A stretch of 64,000 bases of DNA from Terribium retamae (lineage in GTDB: Bacteria > Pseudomonadota > Alphaproteobacteria > Rhizobiales > Rhizobiaceae): NCBI RefSeq assembly GCF_022347545.1, contig NZ_JAKREW010000013.1:1-64000 (forward strand). The letters run 5' to 3'. Both the position numbers and the translations under genes were made by a program. Positions 53,670 to 64,000 of the stretch are shown here, piece after piece. The first letter of the stretch is position 1. Every line of letters starts with the position of its first letter. The notes under the pieces are model-generated. The model worked only from the letters and a program-made list of their open reading frames with translations, was not told where the DNA came from and made no database searches.

Positions 53670-54425
53670 TCAGCCGTTCTTTCGGCCTTTCAACAGCCAG
53701 ACGGCCATCACGCCGACGAGAGCAGCCGCCAGGCCATACCAGGTCACCGCATATTGCAGATGATTGTTAGGCAGATCGACCATCGTGGTACCGCCGATCG
53801 GCAATCCGCCGGGATTGGCCGAGTTGTCTGCATCGACGAAGAAGGGCAGCACGACGGCCCCGGCCGGCAATCCGGCCGTTGTTGCCATGGCGTCGCGATC
53901 CTTCCAATAGAAGATGTTCTTGGCGATGTCGTTGTCCGGAACCATCATCGATGGTTTGCCCGGCAACGGATTGCGGGCGAGCCCGGTGACTCTGACGTCG
54001 CCCGAAATTTCGCCCTGCACACGCGTGGCCGGATCTTTCAGCTCGTAAGGCACGAAACCACGATTGACGAAGACGAACCGACCGTCGGCGAGCTTCAGCG
54101 GGGTATACACGCTGTAACCCGTCTTTCCGTTCCAGGTGGTGAAAAAGTGGCGCTCGCCCTGGTGCAGGAAAGAGCCGTTCAGCGTCACCGGCATATAGTC
54201 GATATCGCCGGTCGCGGAGAACTGCTTTTCGACGTCGGGCAACGCTACAGGGGCGGCATTCATGCGCCTGTCGATCGTCTCGATCAGCCCTTCCTTCCAG
54301 GCCAACCGTTCCACTTGCCAGGTGCCGAGACCGATCAGGATGACAAAGGCGACAAGACCGAGACCGAGCGCCAACGTCTTGCGCGGCCCACCGCGGCGGA
54401 CCACCTGGTCGGACGCCTGCGTCAT
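53670..54425 (-). CDS. SURF1-family cytochrome oxidase assembly protein
   Basis: 251 residues. An N-terminal membrane helix (about residues 18-36) ends in GLGTWQVERLAWKEGLI, the SURF1 signature. A soluble domain with VFVNRGFVP follows, and the C-terminal helix is preceded by NNHLQYAVTWYGLA. SURF1 helps insert heme a into subunit I. ATGA overlap with the DUF983 gene, end of the cox cluster. Confidence 0.95.
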   Translation of the reverse strand: MTQASDQVVRRGGPRKTLALGLGLVAFVILIGLGTWQVERLAWKEGLIETIDRRMNAAPVALPDVEKQFSATGDIDYMPVTLNGSFLHQGERHFFTTWNGKTGYSVYTPLKLADGRFVFVNRGFVPYELKDPATRVQGEISGDVRVTGLARNPLPGKPSMMVPDNDIAKNIFYWKDRDAMATTAGLPAGAVVLPFFVDADNSANPGGLPIGGTTMVDLPNNHLQYAVTWYGLAAALVGVMAVWLLKGRKNG

Positions 54426-54808
54426 CGCGGCTGATCCAGCCTGCCTTCAGCGGCCTTGTTGCGGTATTGCAGGGTGAGAAGGACGCCCTTGATGAGCCGC
54501 AATGCCGAGAGGCACAGGACCAATGCCAAGGGGACCCACAGCAGAAAATGCACCCACAGCGGCGGCCCGAAAGTGACCTCAAGCCAAAGCGCCAGACCGA
54601 CGACGATAAAGCCGATGATCAGGATGACGAAGACAGCCGGCCCGTCGCCGGCATCGGCGTAGGAATAGTCGAGGCCGCAATTGTAGCAGCGCTTGCCCAC
54701 TGTCAGGAACCCGGAGAAAAGGCGCCCTTCTCCGCAACGCGGGCAACACCCCTTCAGGCCCGCCTGGATCGGATCGACAGGCGGCCAGATTGCCTTGTCT
54801 TCGTTCAT
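54422..54808 (-). CDS. DUF983 family protein
   Basis: 128 residues. A zinc-ribbon-like GCCPRCGEGRLFSGFL with a later RCYNCGLDYS (two CxxC pairs) precedes two membrane helices (about residues 55-110). The family is regularly found beside ctaE and SURF1 in alphaproteobacteria and is presumed to aid oxidase biogenesis, but the function is not shown. Overlaps SURF1 by four bases. Confidence 0.92.
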   Translation of the reverse strand: MNEDKAIWPPVDPIQAGLKGCCPRCGEGRLFSGFLTVGKRCYNCGLDYSYADAGDGPAVFVILIIGFIVVGLALWLEVTFGPPLWVHFLLWVPLALVLCLSALRLIKGVLLTLQYRNKAAEGRLDQPR

Positions 54809-54851
54809 GCTCGCCTTTTAGAGACTTTCGGCAACGAATTGAATGCTTAGC

Positions 54852-54891
54852 CTAAAGAAAGGGGCGGCTACGTTGCCGCAGCCGCCCCTTT
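54852..54891 (-). terminator. Rho-independent terminator after ctaE
   Basis: AAAGGGGCGGCT (54858-54869) and AGCCGCCCCTTT (54880-54891) form a perfect 12-bp stem with a ten-base loop. On the minus strand it is followed by CTTTAGG. It separates ctaE from DUF983-SURF1. Confidence 0.8.
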
Positions 54892-54911
54892 GAACCCTAT
54901 GTCGAAATCGC

Positions 54912-55799
54912 TCAGTGGCCCTCGATGACTGCGCCGGCCGAGCCCCAGATATAGATCGAGGCGAACAGGAACAGCCAGACCACGTCAACGAAGTGCCAGT
55001 ACCAGGCGGCGGCCTCGAAGCCGAAATGCTGCTTCGGCGTGAAATCACCCTTCATTGCGCGGATCAGGCAGACGAGCAGGAAGATGGTGCCGATGATGAC
55101 GTGGAAACCATGGAAGCCCGTCGCCATGAAGAAGGTAGCGCCATAGATGGAGTCCTTGAAGCCGAACGGAGCGTGGATGTACTCGTAGGCTTGGACCATC
55201 GTGAACAGGATGCCGAGACCAACCGTCAAGACGAGGCCGTTGATCAGGCCCTTGCGGTCACCATGGATCAGCGCATGGTGCGCCCAGGTGACCGTCGTGC
55301 CCGACAGGAGCAGGATGATCGTGTTGTAGAGCGGCAGGTGGAAGGGATCGAGCACTTCCATGCCCTTCGGCGGCCACACGCCACCGGTGAAGGTGGCACG
55401 CGCAGCCTGCACAGCCTCATTGGGGAACAGGCTGGCGTCGAAATAGGCCCAGAACCAGGCAACGAAGAACATCACCTCCGAGGCGATGAACATGATCATG
55501 CCGTAGCGCAGATGCAGCGACACCACCTTTGTGTGATGGCCTTCATGCGCTTCCTTGATCGTGTCGGACCACCAGCCATACATGGTGTAGAGCACGATGA
55601 TCAGGCCGATCAAAAGCACCCAGAAATGCGATTTGGCAACGTCGATGCCAAACAAGTGAAACGGCGAGCCCTTCAGGTACTGCATGTAGAAGACGCCACC
55701 GAACGCCATGACCAAGGCGCCGACAGATCCCAGGAAGGGCCACGGGCTCGGGTCGATTATGTGGTAGTCGTGGTTTGGTTTGGCGTGTCCGTCTGCCAT
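54912..55799 (-). CDS. ctaE: cytochrome c oxidase subunit III
   Basis: 295 residues, seven membrane helices. [20 protein letters not shown] at the N-terminus, [19 protein letters not shown] in the middle, and the C-terminal [21 protein letters not shown] are classic subunit III blocks. Structural subunit of the aa3-type oxidase in the inner membrane. Located directly after ctaG and followed by a strong terminator. Confidence 0.98.
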   Translation of the reverse strand: MADGHAKPNHDYHIIDPSPWPFLGSVGALVMAFGGVFYMQYLKGSPFHLFGIDVAKSHFWVLLIGLIIVLYTMYGWWSDTIKEAHEGHHTKVVSLHLRYGMIMFIASEVMFFVAWFWAYFDASLFPNEAVQAARATFTGGVWPPKGMEVLDPFHLPLYNTIILLLSGTTVTWAHHALIHGDRKGLINGLVLTVGLGILFTMVQAYEYIHAPFGFKDSIYGATFFMATGFHGFHVIIGTIFLLVCLIRAMKGDFTPKQHFGFEAAAWYWHFVDVVWLFLFASIYIWGSAGAVIEGH

Positions 55800-55800
55800 G

Positions 55801-56427
55801 TCATCCCCCGAGATTTTCGGTATTGGAAATTGCCTTGCCGCCTTCCTGGTTTTCCATGGCCGCGACCGGCTTGTTCTTGTCGGCCAGGAACATGGTGTAG
55901 GAAAGCGTGATGGTCTTGATGTTCTTCAACTCCGGAACATCGAGGATGTCCGGGTCGACATAGAAGACGATCGGCATGTCGACCGTCTCGCCAGCCTTGA
56001 GCGTCTGATTGGTGAAACAGAAACATTCCACCTTGTTGAAGTAGGCGCCCGCCAGTTCCGGCTGCACATTGAACGTGGCGCGGCCGGTAGTCGGCGTGCT
56101 GAATTTGTTCGTTGCCTTATAGGCGACCTGCTTGGTTTCACCGAGCTTAATGGTGACGTCGCGCTGCAGCGGCTCGAACTCCCAAGGAACGCCGGCCGTG
56201 TTGGCGTCGAAGCGAACGGTGATCTCGCGGTCCAGAACCCGATTGGAGTACTGCGTGACGCGCTGCGTGGTCCCGCCATAACCGGTGACCTGGCAGAACA
56301 TGGCGTAAAGTGGCACCGCCGCATAAGCCATGCCGACCATGGCGGTGAGAAACACCACACAACCACCGGCAACAGCCAGGTTGGTCTTCTGCTTCTTCTG
56401 TTCAGCGGCGGTCTTTTCGTGTTCCAT
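55801..56427 (-). CDS. ctaG: cytochrome c oxidase assembly protein CtaG (Cox11)
   Basis: 208 residues from ATG 56427; TGAGG sits at proper distance for this one rather than for the ATG or GTG three and six bases upstream. One N-terminal helix ends [16 protein letters not shown] (conserved Cys), and the copper-binding CFCF is in [12 protein letters not shown]. Cox11 delivers copper to the CuB centre of subunit I. Periplasm-facing, anchored in the inner membrane. Confidence 0.96.
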   Translation of the reverse strand: MEHEKTAAEQKKQKTNLAVAGGCVVFLTAMVGMAYAAVPLYAMFCQVTGYGGTTQRVTQYSNRVLDREITVRFDANTAGVPWEFEPLQRDVTIKLGETKQVAYKATNKFSTPTTGRATFNVQPELAGAYFNKVECFCFTNQTLKAGETVDMPIVFYVDPDILDVPELKNIKTITLSYTMFLADKNKPVAAMENQEGGKAISNTENLGG

Positions 56428-56434
56428 CATCACC

Positions 56435-56605
56435 TCAAATAGGCCGGTTGATGATGGGCGAACCGAACTTCACGATCGTCGCCACATAAAAGATGATGAC
56501 AAGCACAGCGAGCGCCACGGCGATCGCGACGGACCGGCTGCGGCGGGCTTTCTTCTGACGCTCGGTGAGCGTGACCAGTTCGAGCTTCTCGTTCATCGCA
56601 TTCAT
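56435..56605 (-). CDS. coxF: CoxF-like small membrane protein
   Basis: A 56-residue frame between ctaB and cta[21 protein letters not shown], then RRSRS, then one membrane helix ([19 protein letters not shown]) and a short [11 protein letters not shown] tail. ATG 56605 overlaps the ctaB stop (ATGA); a second in-frame ATG is at 56596. The basic-plus-one-helix pattern and the position match the CoxF proteins of alphaproteobacterial cox operons. Exact role in oxidase assembly unknown. Confidence 0.85.
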   Translation of the reverse strand: MNAMNEKLELVTLTERQKKARRSRSVAIAVALAVLVIIFYVATIVKFGSPIINRPI

Positions 56606-57546
56606 GCCCCACCCAGAACCAGAACGCGGGCAACAACGCTATCAGCAAGATAAGCGGCGAAGATGGCGAACAGATAAAGCAGCGAATAGCCGAACAGCGC
56701 CTTGGCAGGCTTCATGACGCGATCGCTGTCGGGCATGCGCAGCACTGCCCAGGAATACCAGACAAAGCTGACACCCAGAAGCGTGGCCGGCACGCCATAG
56801 ACTGCCGAGGTGTAGCCAAGGATCCATGGCAACACGCCGATCGGTGCCAGAATGACGGCGTAGGCAAAGATCTGGCGGCGCGTGGAAGCCTCGCCTGCAA
56901 CGTTCGGCATCATAGGGATGCCGGCGCGCTCGTAGTCGCCCGACTTGAACAATGCCAGCGCCCAGAAATGCGGCGGCGTCCAAAGGAATATGATGAGGAA
57001 GAGGATGACGCTTTCCAGGCTGATCGCGCCTGTGGCCGCTGCCCAGCCGATAACCGGCGGGAACGCACCGGCCGCACCGCCGATGACGATGTTCTGCGGC
57101 GTCCAGCGCTTCAGCCACATCGTGTAGATAACGGCATAGAAGAAGATGGTGAAGGCCAGCAGCGCAGCCGAGAGCCAGTTGACCAGCACGCCGAGCGTCA
57201 TCACCGACAGTGCCGACAAGACCAGACCGAAGCTCAGCGCCTCTCCAGGCAAGACACGGCCGGACGGAACCGGGCGGCTCGCGGTGCGGGTCATGACGGC
57301 ATCGATATCGGCGTCGTACCACATGTTGAGCGCGCCCGACGCGCCGGCGCCGATGGCAATCGCCAGGATGGCAATGACCGCGATCAACGGGTTGATGGTG
57401 ACGGGGGCCGCCACCAGGCCGACAAAAGCAGTGAACACCACCAGCGACATCACACGTGGCTTGAGCAGCGCGAAGTAGTCGCCCGCTGTCGCTTCCGACA
57501 TGCGGGAGCCCACTTGCTCCATGTGTGAATTGTCGACCAGGGCCAT
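56602..57546 (-). CDS. ctaB: protoheme IX farnesyltransferase (heme O synthase)
   Basis: 314 residues from ATG 57546; a GTG at 57564 would add six residues and has a possible GGA site. Polyprenyltransferase with about nine helices: [18 protein letters not shown], the Asp-rich [19 protein letters not shown] (about residues 75-95), and the second motif in [19 protein letters not shown]. It attaches farnesyl to heme b, giving heme O for the aa3 oxidase. Overlaps coxF by four bases. Confidence 0.97.
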   Translation of the reverse strand: MALVDNSHMEQVGSRMSEATAGDYFALLKPRVMSLVVFTAFVGLVAAPVTINPLIAVIAILAIAIGAGASGALNMWYDADIDAVMTRTASRPVPSGRVLPGEALSFGLVLSALSVMTLGVLVNWLSAALLAFTIFFYAVIYTMWLKRWTPQNIVIGGAAGAFPPVIGWAAATGAISLESVILFLIIFLWTPPHFWALALFKSGDYERAGIPMMPNVAGEASTRRQIFAYAVILAPIGVLPWILGYTSAVYGVPATLLGVSFVWYSWAVLRMPDSDRVMKPAKALFGYSLLYLFAIFAAYLADSVVARVLVLGGA

Positions 57547-57580
57547 TGCGTACTTGAAGTCCACTCATTCCGTTTGGCCA

Positions 57581-57605
57581 AAACCGCCGGCCCAGCCGGC
57601 GGTTT
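57581..57605. terminator. strong hairpin between ctaD and ctaB
   Basis: AAACCGCCGGC (57581-57591), loop CCA, GCCGGCGGTTT (57595-57605): a perfect 11-bp stem 18 bases after the ctaD stop. On the minus strand a short TTTT ends the stem. It may terminate ctaC-ctaD partly or attenuate ctaB and the assembly genes. Confidence 0.65.
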
Positions 57606-57622
57606 CGAACTTTGAATCTGCC

Positions 57623-59287
<1,665 letters not shown>

Positions 59288-59310
59288 CTATCCTTGTTTC
59301 GACCGCGGCA

Positions 59311-60177
59311 TCAGTTGCCGGCGGACGCAACCTTGTTGGTACCATCGACCTCAGCCATCAGCGCCTTGTTGGCGCCCGGCAGGTCGGCCTTGGCCGCAGC
59401 CAGCCAAGTTTCATATTGCTTTTCCGATACGACGCGCACCGCAATCGGCATGAAGGCATGGTCCTTGCCGCAAAGCTCCGAGCACTGGCCGTAGTAGAGA
59501 CCTTCCTTCTCGGCCTTGAACCAGGTCTCGTTGATACGACCCGGGACGGCATCGACCTTGATACCGAAAGCCGGCACCGCATAAGCGTGAATCACGTCGG
59601 CGCCGGTGACCAGGACACGCACGACGACACCGACGGGCACGACCATCTCATTGTCGACCGCCAGGAGACGCGGATATTTGGCCTTGTCTTCCTTGCCGAG
59701 ACCCGCACGGTCACCATCGGCAAGGATAGCCGAGTTAAAGGAGAGCGGCTGCTCGACCTGATATTCGTAGTCCCAGTTCCATTGGTTGCCTGTCGCCTTG
59801 ACCGTGAGCTTGGGCTCTTCCGGAGGGCTGTACTGGGCGGTGAGAAGCTGGAAGGACGGCACCGCAATGGCAAGCAGGATCAGGACCGGCCCGAGCGTCC
59901 AGGCGACTTCGATCAGCGTGTTGTGGCTGGTCTTGGACGGCGTCGGATTGACGCTCGCGCGATACTTCAGAATGCACCACGCCAGAAGGAAGAGAACGAA
60001 CAGCGTGATCGGCACGATGAACCACAGCGTATAACGCTCGAACCAGGTGATTTGGCTCATGATGGCAGTCGCGGCCGGTTGGAACGTCATTTCCCATGGC
60101 TGCGGTTGCGCGGCCTGGGCGACAGACCCGGCGAAAACCATCGATGCGGCACCAGCGCCAGCAAGAAACTTCTTCAT
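59311..60177 (-). CDS. ctaC: cytochrome c oxidase subunit II
   Basis: 288 residues from ATG 60177, which has GAGGG at a proper distance; the ATG at 60189 has its GGGAG too close. A signal peptide (FLAGAGAASMVFAGSVAQA) is followed by two helices and a periplasmic cupredoxin domain with the CuA motif GQCSELCGKDHAFMPI (C-x3-C-x3-H-x2-M). It accepts electrons from cytochrome c. First gene of the cox cluster; its promoter is in the gap at 60190-60537. Confidence 0.97.
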   Translation of the reverse strand: MKKFLAGAGAASMVFAGSVAQAAQPQPWEMTFQPAATAIMSQITWFERYTLWFIVPITLFVLFLLAWCILKYRASVNPTPSKTSHNTLIEVAWTLGPVLILLAIAVPSFQLLTAQYSPPEEPKLTVKATGNQWNWDYEYQVEQPLSFNSAILADGDRAGLGKEDKAKYPRLLAVDNEMVVPVGVVVRVLVTGADVIHAYAVPAFGIKVDAVPGRINETWFKAEKEGLYYGQCSELCGKDHAFMPIAVRVVSEKQYETWLAAAKADLPGANKALMAEVDGTNKVASAGN

Positions 60178-60189
60178 CGCCCTCTTCAT

Positions 60190-60537
60190 CTCCCAGTCCC
60201 CGTCCTGCGTGGCAGGAATACGATATAACGCCGGGACAGGGAATCCCGGACGGTCCAGATTGGTTCAAACCATACTCTCTTTCCCGCCGCAAGAAAGGAG
60301 CGGTCAAAACCATGCGGCATTTTTGCGCGCGCCTTGATTGATCGCAGCCGCATGCACAGGCAGCACCACAATCAAGTTGCTGTTGCGTAGCCGTGACAGA
60401 GACAATCGTAGCAAATTGCGCTATTTGCGCTGGAAAATCGTATTGTTGCCGCACTTGAAAGGGATTGCGCGTGGCCCTCACGCTTTTCCTCAGCAGTGGC
60501 GGGGCTTAAAGTGGCGTGATTCGGGAATGGAGCCGAC
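60190..60537. other. Divergent intergenic region ctaC / ialB-like gene
   Basis: About 348 bases. Two inverted repeats are visible: CCGGGA (60231-60236) with TCCCGG (60244-60249), close to the ctaC start, and CTTGATTG (60333-60340) with CAATCAAG (60369-60376). A TATATCG lies on the minus strand near 60220-60226. These may be control sites of the oxidase operon, but no regulator consensus was recognised. No gene seen. Confidence 0.4.
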
Positions 60538-61059
60538 ATGAACTCTTGGGTTTCGAGAACCTTGGCGAAGGTCATCTTTCTCGCCGCCCTTGCGGGTGCC
60601 GGGCAGGCGGTGGCGGCTGCACAGCAACCGAGCGGGAATGTGAAATCCACCCATGGCGCATGGTCGGTCATCTGCGACACGCCGGCCGGCGCCACGTCCG
60701 AACAATGCGTGATGATGCAGAATGTCGTTGCCGAGGATCGTCCCGAGATGGGTCTTTCGGTCGTCGTGCTGCGAACCGCCGACAACAAGGCCGAGATCCT
60801 GCGTGTTTTGGCTCCGCTCGGCGTCCTGCTTCCCAATGGCCTTGGCCTCAATGTCGACGGCAAGGATATCGGCCGCGCCTATTTCGTTCGCTGCTTCCAG
60901 GACGGCTGTTATGCCGAGGTGATCCTGGAAAAGCCGCTGCTTGAGACGTTGAAGAACGGCAAGGCCGCCACCTTCATTGTCTTCCAGACCCCGGAAGAAG
61001 GCATTGGCATTCCGGTCGACCTCAAGGGCTTCGCGGACGGCTTCAACGCCCTGCCTTGA
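60538..61059 (+). CDS. IalB-family invasion-associated exported protein
   Basis: 173 residues with a signal peptide (TLAKVIFLAALAGAGQAVAAA). The IalB pattern includes GAWSVICDTPAGATSEQCVMMQ and YFVRCFQDGCYAEVILE, whose cysteines probably form disulfides. The family was named in Bartonella but is common in free-living Hyphomicrobiales, where the role is unknown; no virulence role follows. GGAG lies before the ATG. Divergent from the cox cluster. Confidence 0.92.
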   Translation: MNSWVSRTLAKVIFLAALAGAGQAVAAAQQPSGNVKSTHGAWSVICDTPAGATSEQCVMMQNVVAEDRPEMGLSVVVLRTADNKAEILRVLAPLGVLLPNGLGLNVDGKDIGRAYFVRCFQDGCYAEVILEKPLLETLKNGKAATFIVFQTPEEGIGIPVDLKGFADGFNALP

Positions 61060-61142
61060 TCCCTTAGCGTCACGGTCGCGCATTGCCGAATGGCGTCACG
61101 GCGCCTACATCGGGATCAACAGTTCATTCAAGGATGCGCGCC

Positions 61143-62555
61143 ATGAGCAGCCTCATCAGCCGTTTCGACATTTCCGAAGAGCGGATCAAGAAGATCGTCG
61201 CCGATACCATCAAGGGTGCCGACGACGGTGAGCTCTTCCTCGAATACAGCGAAAGCGAAGCGCTGATGTTCGACAATGGCCGGCTGAAGACGGCCAATTT
61301 CAACACGGACCAGGGTTTTGGACTGCGTGTCGTCGCCGGCGAGGCAAGCGGCTATGCGCATGCCGGCGACCTGTCGGAGGCGGCGTTGCAACGCGCCGCC
61401 GGTGCCGTCGCCACGGTAAAGGCCGGTTATTCGGGCACGCTGGCCGATGCGCCGCCGCGCACAAACCGCCGTCTTTACGGTGACGAGAACCCGATCCCCT
61501 CACCCGGCTTCGAGGCCAAGGCCAAACTTCTGCAGGAGATCGATGCCTGGACGCGTGCGGAGGATCCACGCGTGCGGCAGGTAACCGCGTCGCTTGCCGC
61601 GTCCTGGCAGCAGGTCGAGATCCTGCGTGCCGACGGCCAATTGGTACGGGACATCCGGCCACTGGTCCGGCTCAACATCTCGGTCATGGTCGGCGAGGGT
61701 GAGCGGCAGGAGACCGGCTCCTACGGCATGGGGGGGCGCACCGGCTTCGGCGAATTCCTGGTCGAGCACAGCTGGAAATACGCCGCCAAGGAGGCACTGC
61801 GCCAGGCACTGGTCAACCTGGAAGCCATACCCGCACCGGCCGGCACCTTCGACATCGTGTTGTCCAGCGGCTGGCCGGGCGTCATGCTGCACGAAGCAGT
61901 CGGCCACGGACTGGAAGGCGATTTCAATCGTAAGAAGACATCGGCCTTCGCAGGCCTTCTTGGCCAGCAGGTCGCGGCCAAGGGCGTGACTGTCGTCGAC
62001 GACGGCACCATCGCTGAACGTCGCGGCTCGCTGACCGTCGATGACGAAGGCACCCCAACCAACCGCACCGTGCTCATCGAGGACGGCAAACTGGTCGGCT
62101 ACATGCAGGATCGTCAAAACGCTCGGCTGATGGGCATGGCCGCCACCGGCAACGGCCGCCGCGAATCCTATGCACACCAGCCGATGCCGCGTATGACCAA
62201 CACATACATGACCGCCGGCGACCACACGCCGGAGGAGATCATCGCATCGGTGAAAAAGGGCATCTACGCCGTTTCCTTCGGCGGTGGTCAGGTCGATATC
62301 ACTTCAGGCAAATTCGTGTTCGGTTGCACCGAGGCCTATCTGATCGAAGATGGCAAAGTCACGCAGCCGATCAAGGGCGCCATGCTGATCGGCAACGGGC
62401 CGGATGCGATGCACCGCGTCACCATGGTCGGCAACGATATGAAGCTAGACACCGGCATCGGCATGTGCGGCAAGGCCGGCCAGGGTGTGCCCGTCGGCGT
62501 TGGCCAGCCGCATCTGCGCATGAACCAGATGACGGTCGGCGGCACGCAGGTCTAG
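61143..62555 (+). CDS. tldD: TldD metalloprotease
   Basis: 470 residues from ATG 61143. The C-terminal half carries the zinc motif HEAVGHGLEGDFNRK (HExxxH) near residue 257, followed by DDEGTPTNRTVLIEDG and the closing MCGKAGQGVPVGVGQPHLRM block. TldD forms a peptidase complex with TldE/PmbA, which is not in the window. An in-frame ATG 60 bases upstream is less likely. Cytoplasmic. Confidence 0.96.
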   Translation: MSSLISRFDISEERIKKIVADTIKGADDGELFLEYSESEALMFDNGRLKTANFNTDQGFGLRVVAGEASGYAHAGDLSEAALQRAAGAVATVKAGYSGTLADAPPRTNRRLYGDENPIPSPGFEAKAKLLQEIDAWTRAEDPRVRQVTASLAASWQQVEILRADGQLVRDIRPLVRLNISVMVGEGERQETGSYGMGGRTGFGEFLVEHSWKYAAKEALRQALVNLEAIPAPAGTFDIVLSSGWPGVMLHEAVGHGLEGDFNRKKTSAFAGLLGQQVAAKGVTVVDDGTIAERRGSLTVDDEGTPTNRTVLIEDGKLVGYMQDRQNARLMGMAATGNGRRESYAHQPMPRMTNTYMTAGDHTPEEIIASVKKGIYAVSFGGGQVDITSGKFVFGCTEAYLIEDGKVTQPIKGAMLIGNGPDAMHRVTMVGNDMKLDTGIGMCGKAGQGVPVGVGQPHLRMNQMTVGGTQV

Positions 62556-62579
62556 CCGCCTGCAAACAGCCATTCGACC

Positions 62580-63287
62580 ATGTCGGCATACAAATCCATC
62601 GTCCTGCTTACCGGTGCCGGCGTTTCGGCAGAATCCGGCGTGGACACGTTCCGCGACAAGGACGGCATCTGGTCGAAGGTCGACTATCGCGATGTGGCAA
62701 CGCCGGAAGGCTTCATCCGCGATGCCGCAAGGGTGCATGAATTCTACAACCAGCGTCGGCGTGACATGGCCAAGGTGAAACCAAATGCCGCTCATGCCGC
62801 GCTGGCACGGCTGGAGCGCGAGTTTTCCGGCTCCGTAACATTGGTCACGCAGAACATAGACGACCTGCACGAACGAGCCGGTTCAACCAACCTCATCCAC
62901 ATGCATGGGGAACTCGGCAAGACGCTGTGCCAGGCCTGCGAGCGACGTTCGCCCTGGTCAAAGGACATGTCCGCGCTTTCGCAGTGTCCTGCCTGTGGCG
63001 CGGTCGGCTATCTGCGTCCCGACGTCGTCTGGTTTGGCGAGATGCCCTACCGGATGGACCATATCTATGCCGCGCTGGCGGAATGCGACCTGTTCGTCTC
63101 GATCGGCACCAGCGGCAATGTCTATCCGGCGGCCGGTTTTGTCGAAGAAGCACGCCTCAATGGCGCACATACGGTCGAACTCAACCTCGAACCCTCCGAC
63201 GGCCACAGCAGCTTCGACGAGGCCGTGCTTGGCAGGGCCACCGAAATCGTTCCCGCCTTCGTCGAAAAAGCTCTGGCTGGGCGCTGA
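62580..63287 (+). CDS. cobB: Sir2-family NAD-dependent protein deacylase
   Basis: 235 residues. GAGVSAESGVDTFRDKDGIW (from residue 12) binds NAD, TQNIDDLHERAG follows, and H109 in HMHGEL is the catalytic base. Zinc is held by C117, C120, C136 and C139. Y56 and R59 give the Y-x-x-R pattern of class III sirtuins, which remove succinyl or malonyl as well as acetyl groups. It follows tldD by 24 bases and may be cotranscribed. Confidence 0.95.
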   Translation: MSAYKSIVLLTGAGVSAESGVDTFRDKDGIWSKVDYRDVATPEGFIRDAARVHEFYNQRRRDMAKVKPNAAHAALARLEREFSGSVTLVTQNIDDLHERAGSTNLIHMHGELGKTLCQACERRSPWSKDMSALSQCPACGAVGYLRPDVVWFGEMPYRMDHIYAALAECDLFVSIGTSGNVYPAAGFVEEARLNGAHTVELNLEPSDGHSSFDEAVLGRATEIVPAFVEKALAGR

Positions 63288-63296
63288 CAGACAGTT

Positions 63297-64000
63297 TCAG
63301 CGCCGTTTGCGCGGCTTTTCCAGCAACGACACCGTCTCGACATGGGGCGACCAAAGGAACTGGTCGATCGGCGTCACGCTCTTCAGCTGATATCCACCGT
63401 CGATCAGGATTCGCAGGTCGCGCGCCAGCGTTACGGGATTGCACGAAACGGCGGCGATGTAAGGCACGTCCGAGCGTGCGATCTGTTTGGACTGATCCTC
63501 GGCGCCGGCGCGCGGGGGGTCGAACACCACGGCGTCGAATGCGGCCAGTTCCTTGAAGGTCAGCGGCCTGCGATCGAGGTCGCGGCGTTCGATCGTCACG
63601 CGCTTCAGGCCATTGGCAAAACGAAAGCCACGATCGAGTGCTGCGAGCGCCGGCCCATCATTCTCCACCGCATGAACCTCCGCATTGGCTGCGAGCCTCA
63701 ACGCAAAGGTTCCGCACCCCGAATAGAGGTCAGCGACCCTTTTCGCCTTGCGCACATGCTCCGTCACAAGAGCCGCCATTGCGTTCTCCGCCTCGGCCAC
63801 GGCCTGCACGAAGGCTCCCGGCGGGGGCGTGACGGTTGCCGTGCCGAAAACGAGTGTCGGCTTGACCGCCTCGACGATGATCTCGCCATCGATGGAAAGC
63901 CTGGCGATCCCGGACTTGATGACAAAGTCCGTGGCGGCACGACGGATCGCTTCGGTGGGCTTGCCGCAATCGGCAGCGGCGACGTCCAGGCCCGACGCCG
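63297..64000 (-). CDS. TrmA/RumA-family RNA (uracil-5-)-methyltransferase, 3' part
   Basis: The frame is open from the right edge to the stop at 63297, about 234 residues, so the N-terminus is outside the window. Seen blocks are PPPGAFVQAVAEAE, DLYSGCGTFALRLA (SAM motif I), FDPPRAGAE and the catalytic Cys in VSCNPVTLARDL. These are the diagnostic motifs of 5-methyluridine RNA methyltransferases. Whether it modifies 23S rRNA or tRNA cannot be decided without the N-terminal part. Convergent with cobB, nine bases apart. Confidence 0.93.
   Translation of the reverse strand, partial: ASGLDVAAADCGKPTEAIRRAATDFVIKSGIARLSIDGEIIVEAVKPTLVFGTATVTPPPGAFVQAVAEAENAMAALVTEHVRKAKRVADLYSGCGTFALRLAANAEVHAVENDGPALAALDRGFRFANGLKRVTIERRDLDRRPLTFKELAAFDAVVFDPPRAGAEDQSKQIARSDVPYIAAVSCNPVTLARDLRILIDGGYQLKSVTPIDQFLWSPHVETVSLLEKPRKRR

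Overview
The window is a chromosomal segment of an alphaproteobacterium of the Hyphomicrobiales, most likely Mesorhizobium-like (Phyllobacteriaceae). This rests on family-level evidence: a CcrM-type cell-cycle methyltransferase, an IalB-family protein, a ctaC-ctaD-ctaB-coxF-ctaG-ctaE-DUF983-SURF1 oxidase cluster, short two-palindrome intergenic repeats of the rhizobial RIME type, and an AAC(3)-like and thrB/rnhA/ispH arrangement on a GC-rich background. No species call is possible from sequence reading alone.

Layout. (1) 1-10474: a surface-polysaccharide block, in parts AT-richer than the rest. The extreme left edge carries the C-terminal end of an IS481-type transposase. Then come a Wzy-like polymerase (minus strand) and a plus-strand run wbuX-hisH-hisF-fnlA-fnlB-fnlC-wbuB. 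This is the gene set known from enterobacterial and Pseudomonas O-antigens for UDP-L-FucNAc synthesis, amidation to L-FucNAm, and transfer. A phosphoglycosyl transferase closes the block. (2) 11037-19896: ordinary metabolic genes (MBL hydrolase, DUF1499, acyl-CoA ligase, DUF427, polysaccharide deacetylase, pyruvate phosphate dikinase, VOC protein). (3) 20017-20091: tRNA-Gln(UUG), followed by a second surface-glycan block, 20272-31706. It holds a three-component GtrB/GtrA/membrane-transferase set, then a translationally coupled six-gene operon (VioA-like aminotransferase, WbqC-like protein, two tandem beta-propeller paralogues, GNAT acetyltransferase, methyltransferase), then rmlA and rmlB, and a convergent UDP-glucuronate 4-epimerase-like gene. 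RmlA, RmlB and VioA together predict dTDP-4-amino-4,6-dideoxy-glucose (Qui4N). No rmlC or rmlD is present, and no flippase or ABC exporter is seen in either block.

(4) 31819-53589: core genes. These are smc, a DsbA-like lipoprotein, a DciA-like DUF721 protein, mutY with HAD and NTF2-like genes in one overlapping unit, ccrM, another HAD gene, a lipoprotein, thrC, an M16 peptidase, a GNAT, a large membrane GGDEF/EAL protein whose GGDEF site is degenerate, YqgE, a DsbD-alpha-like protein, a peroxiredoxin, an AAC(3)-like acetyltransferase, and the overlapping ispH-thrB-rnhA unit. (5) 53670-60177: the aa3-type cytochrome c oxidase biogenesis and structural cluster on the minus strand, including a 56-residue coxF. 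(6) 60538-64000: ialB-like, tldD, a sirtuin, and the 3' part of a TrmA/RumA-family RNA methyltransferase that runs off the right edge.

The most unusual material is the tRNA-adjacent glycan block with its tandem beta-propeller pair, the amidinated-fucosamine module, and a RIME-type repeat that supplies the N-terminal coding sequence of the GGDEF/EAL protein.
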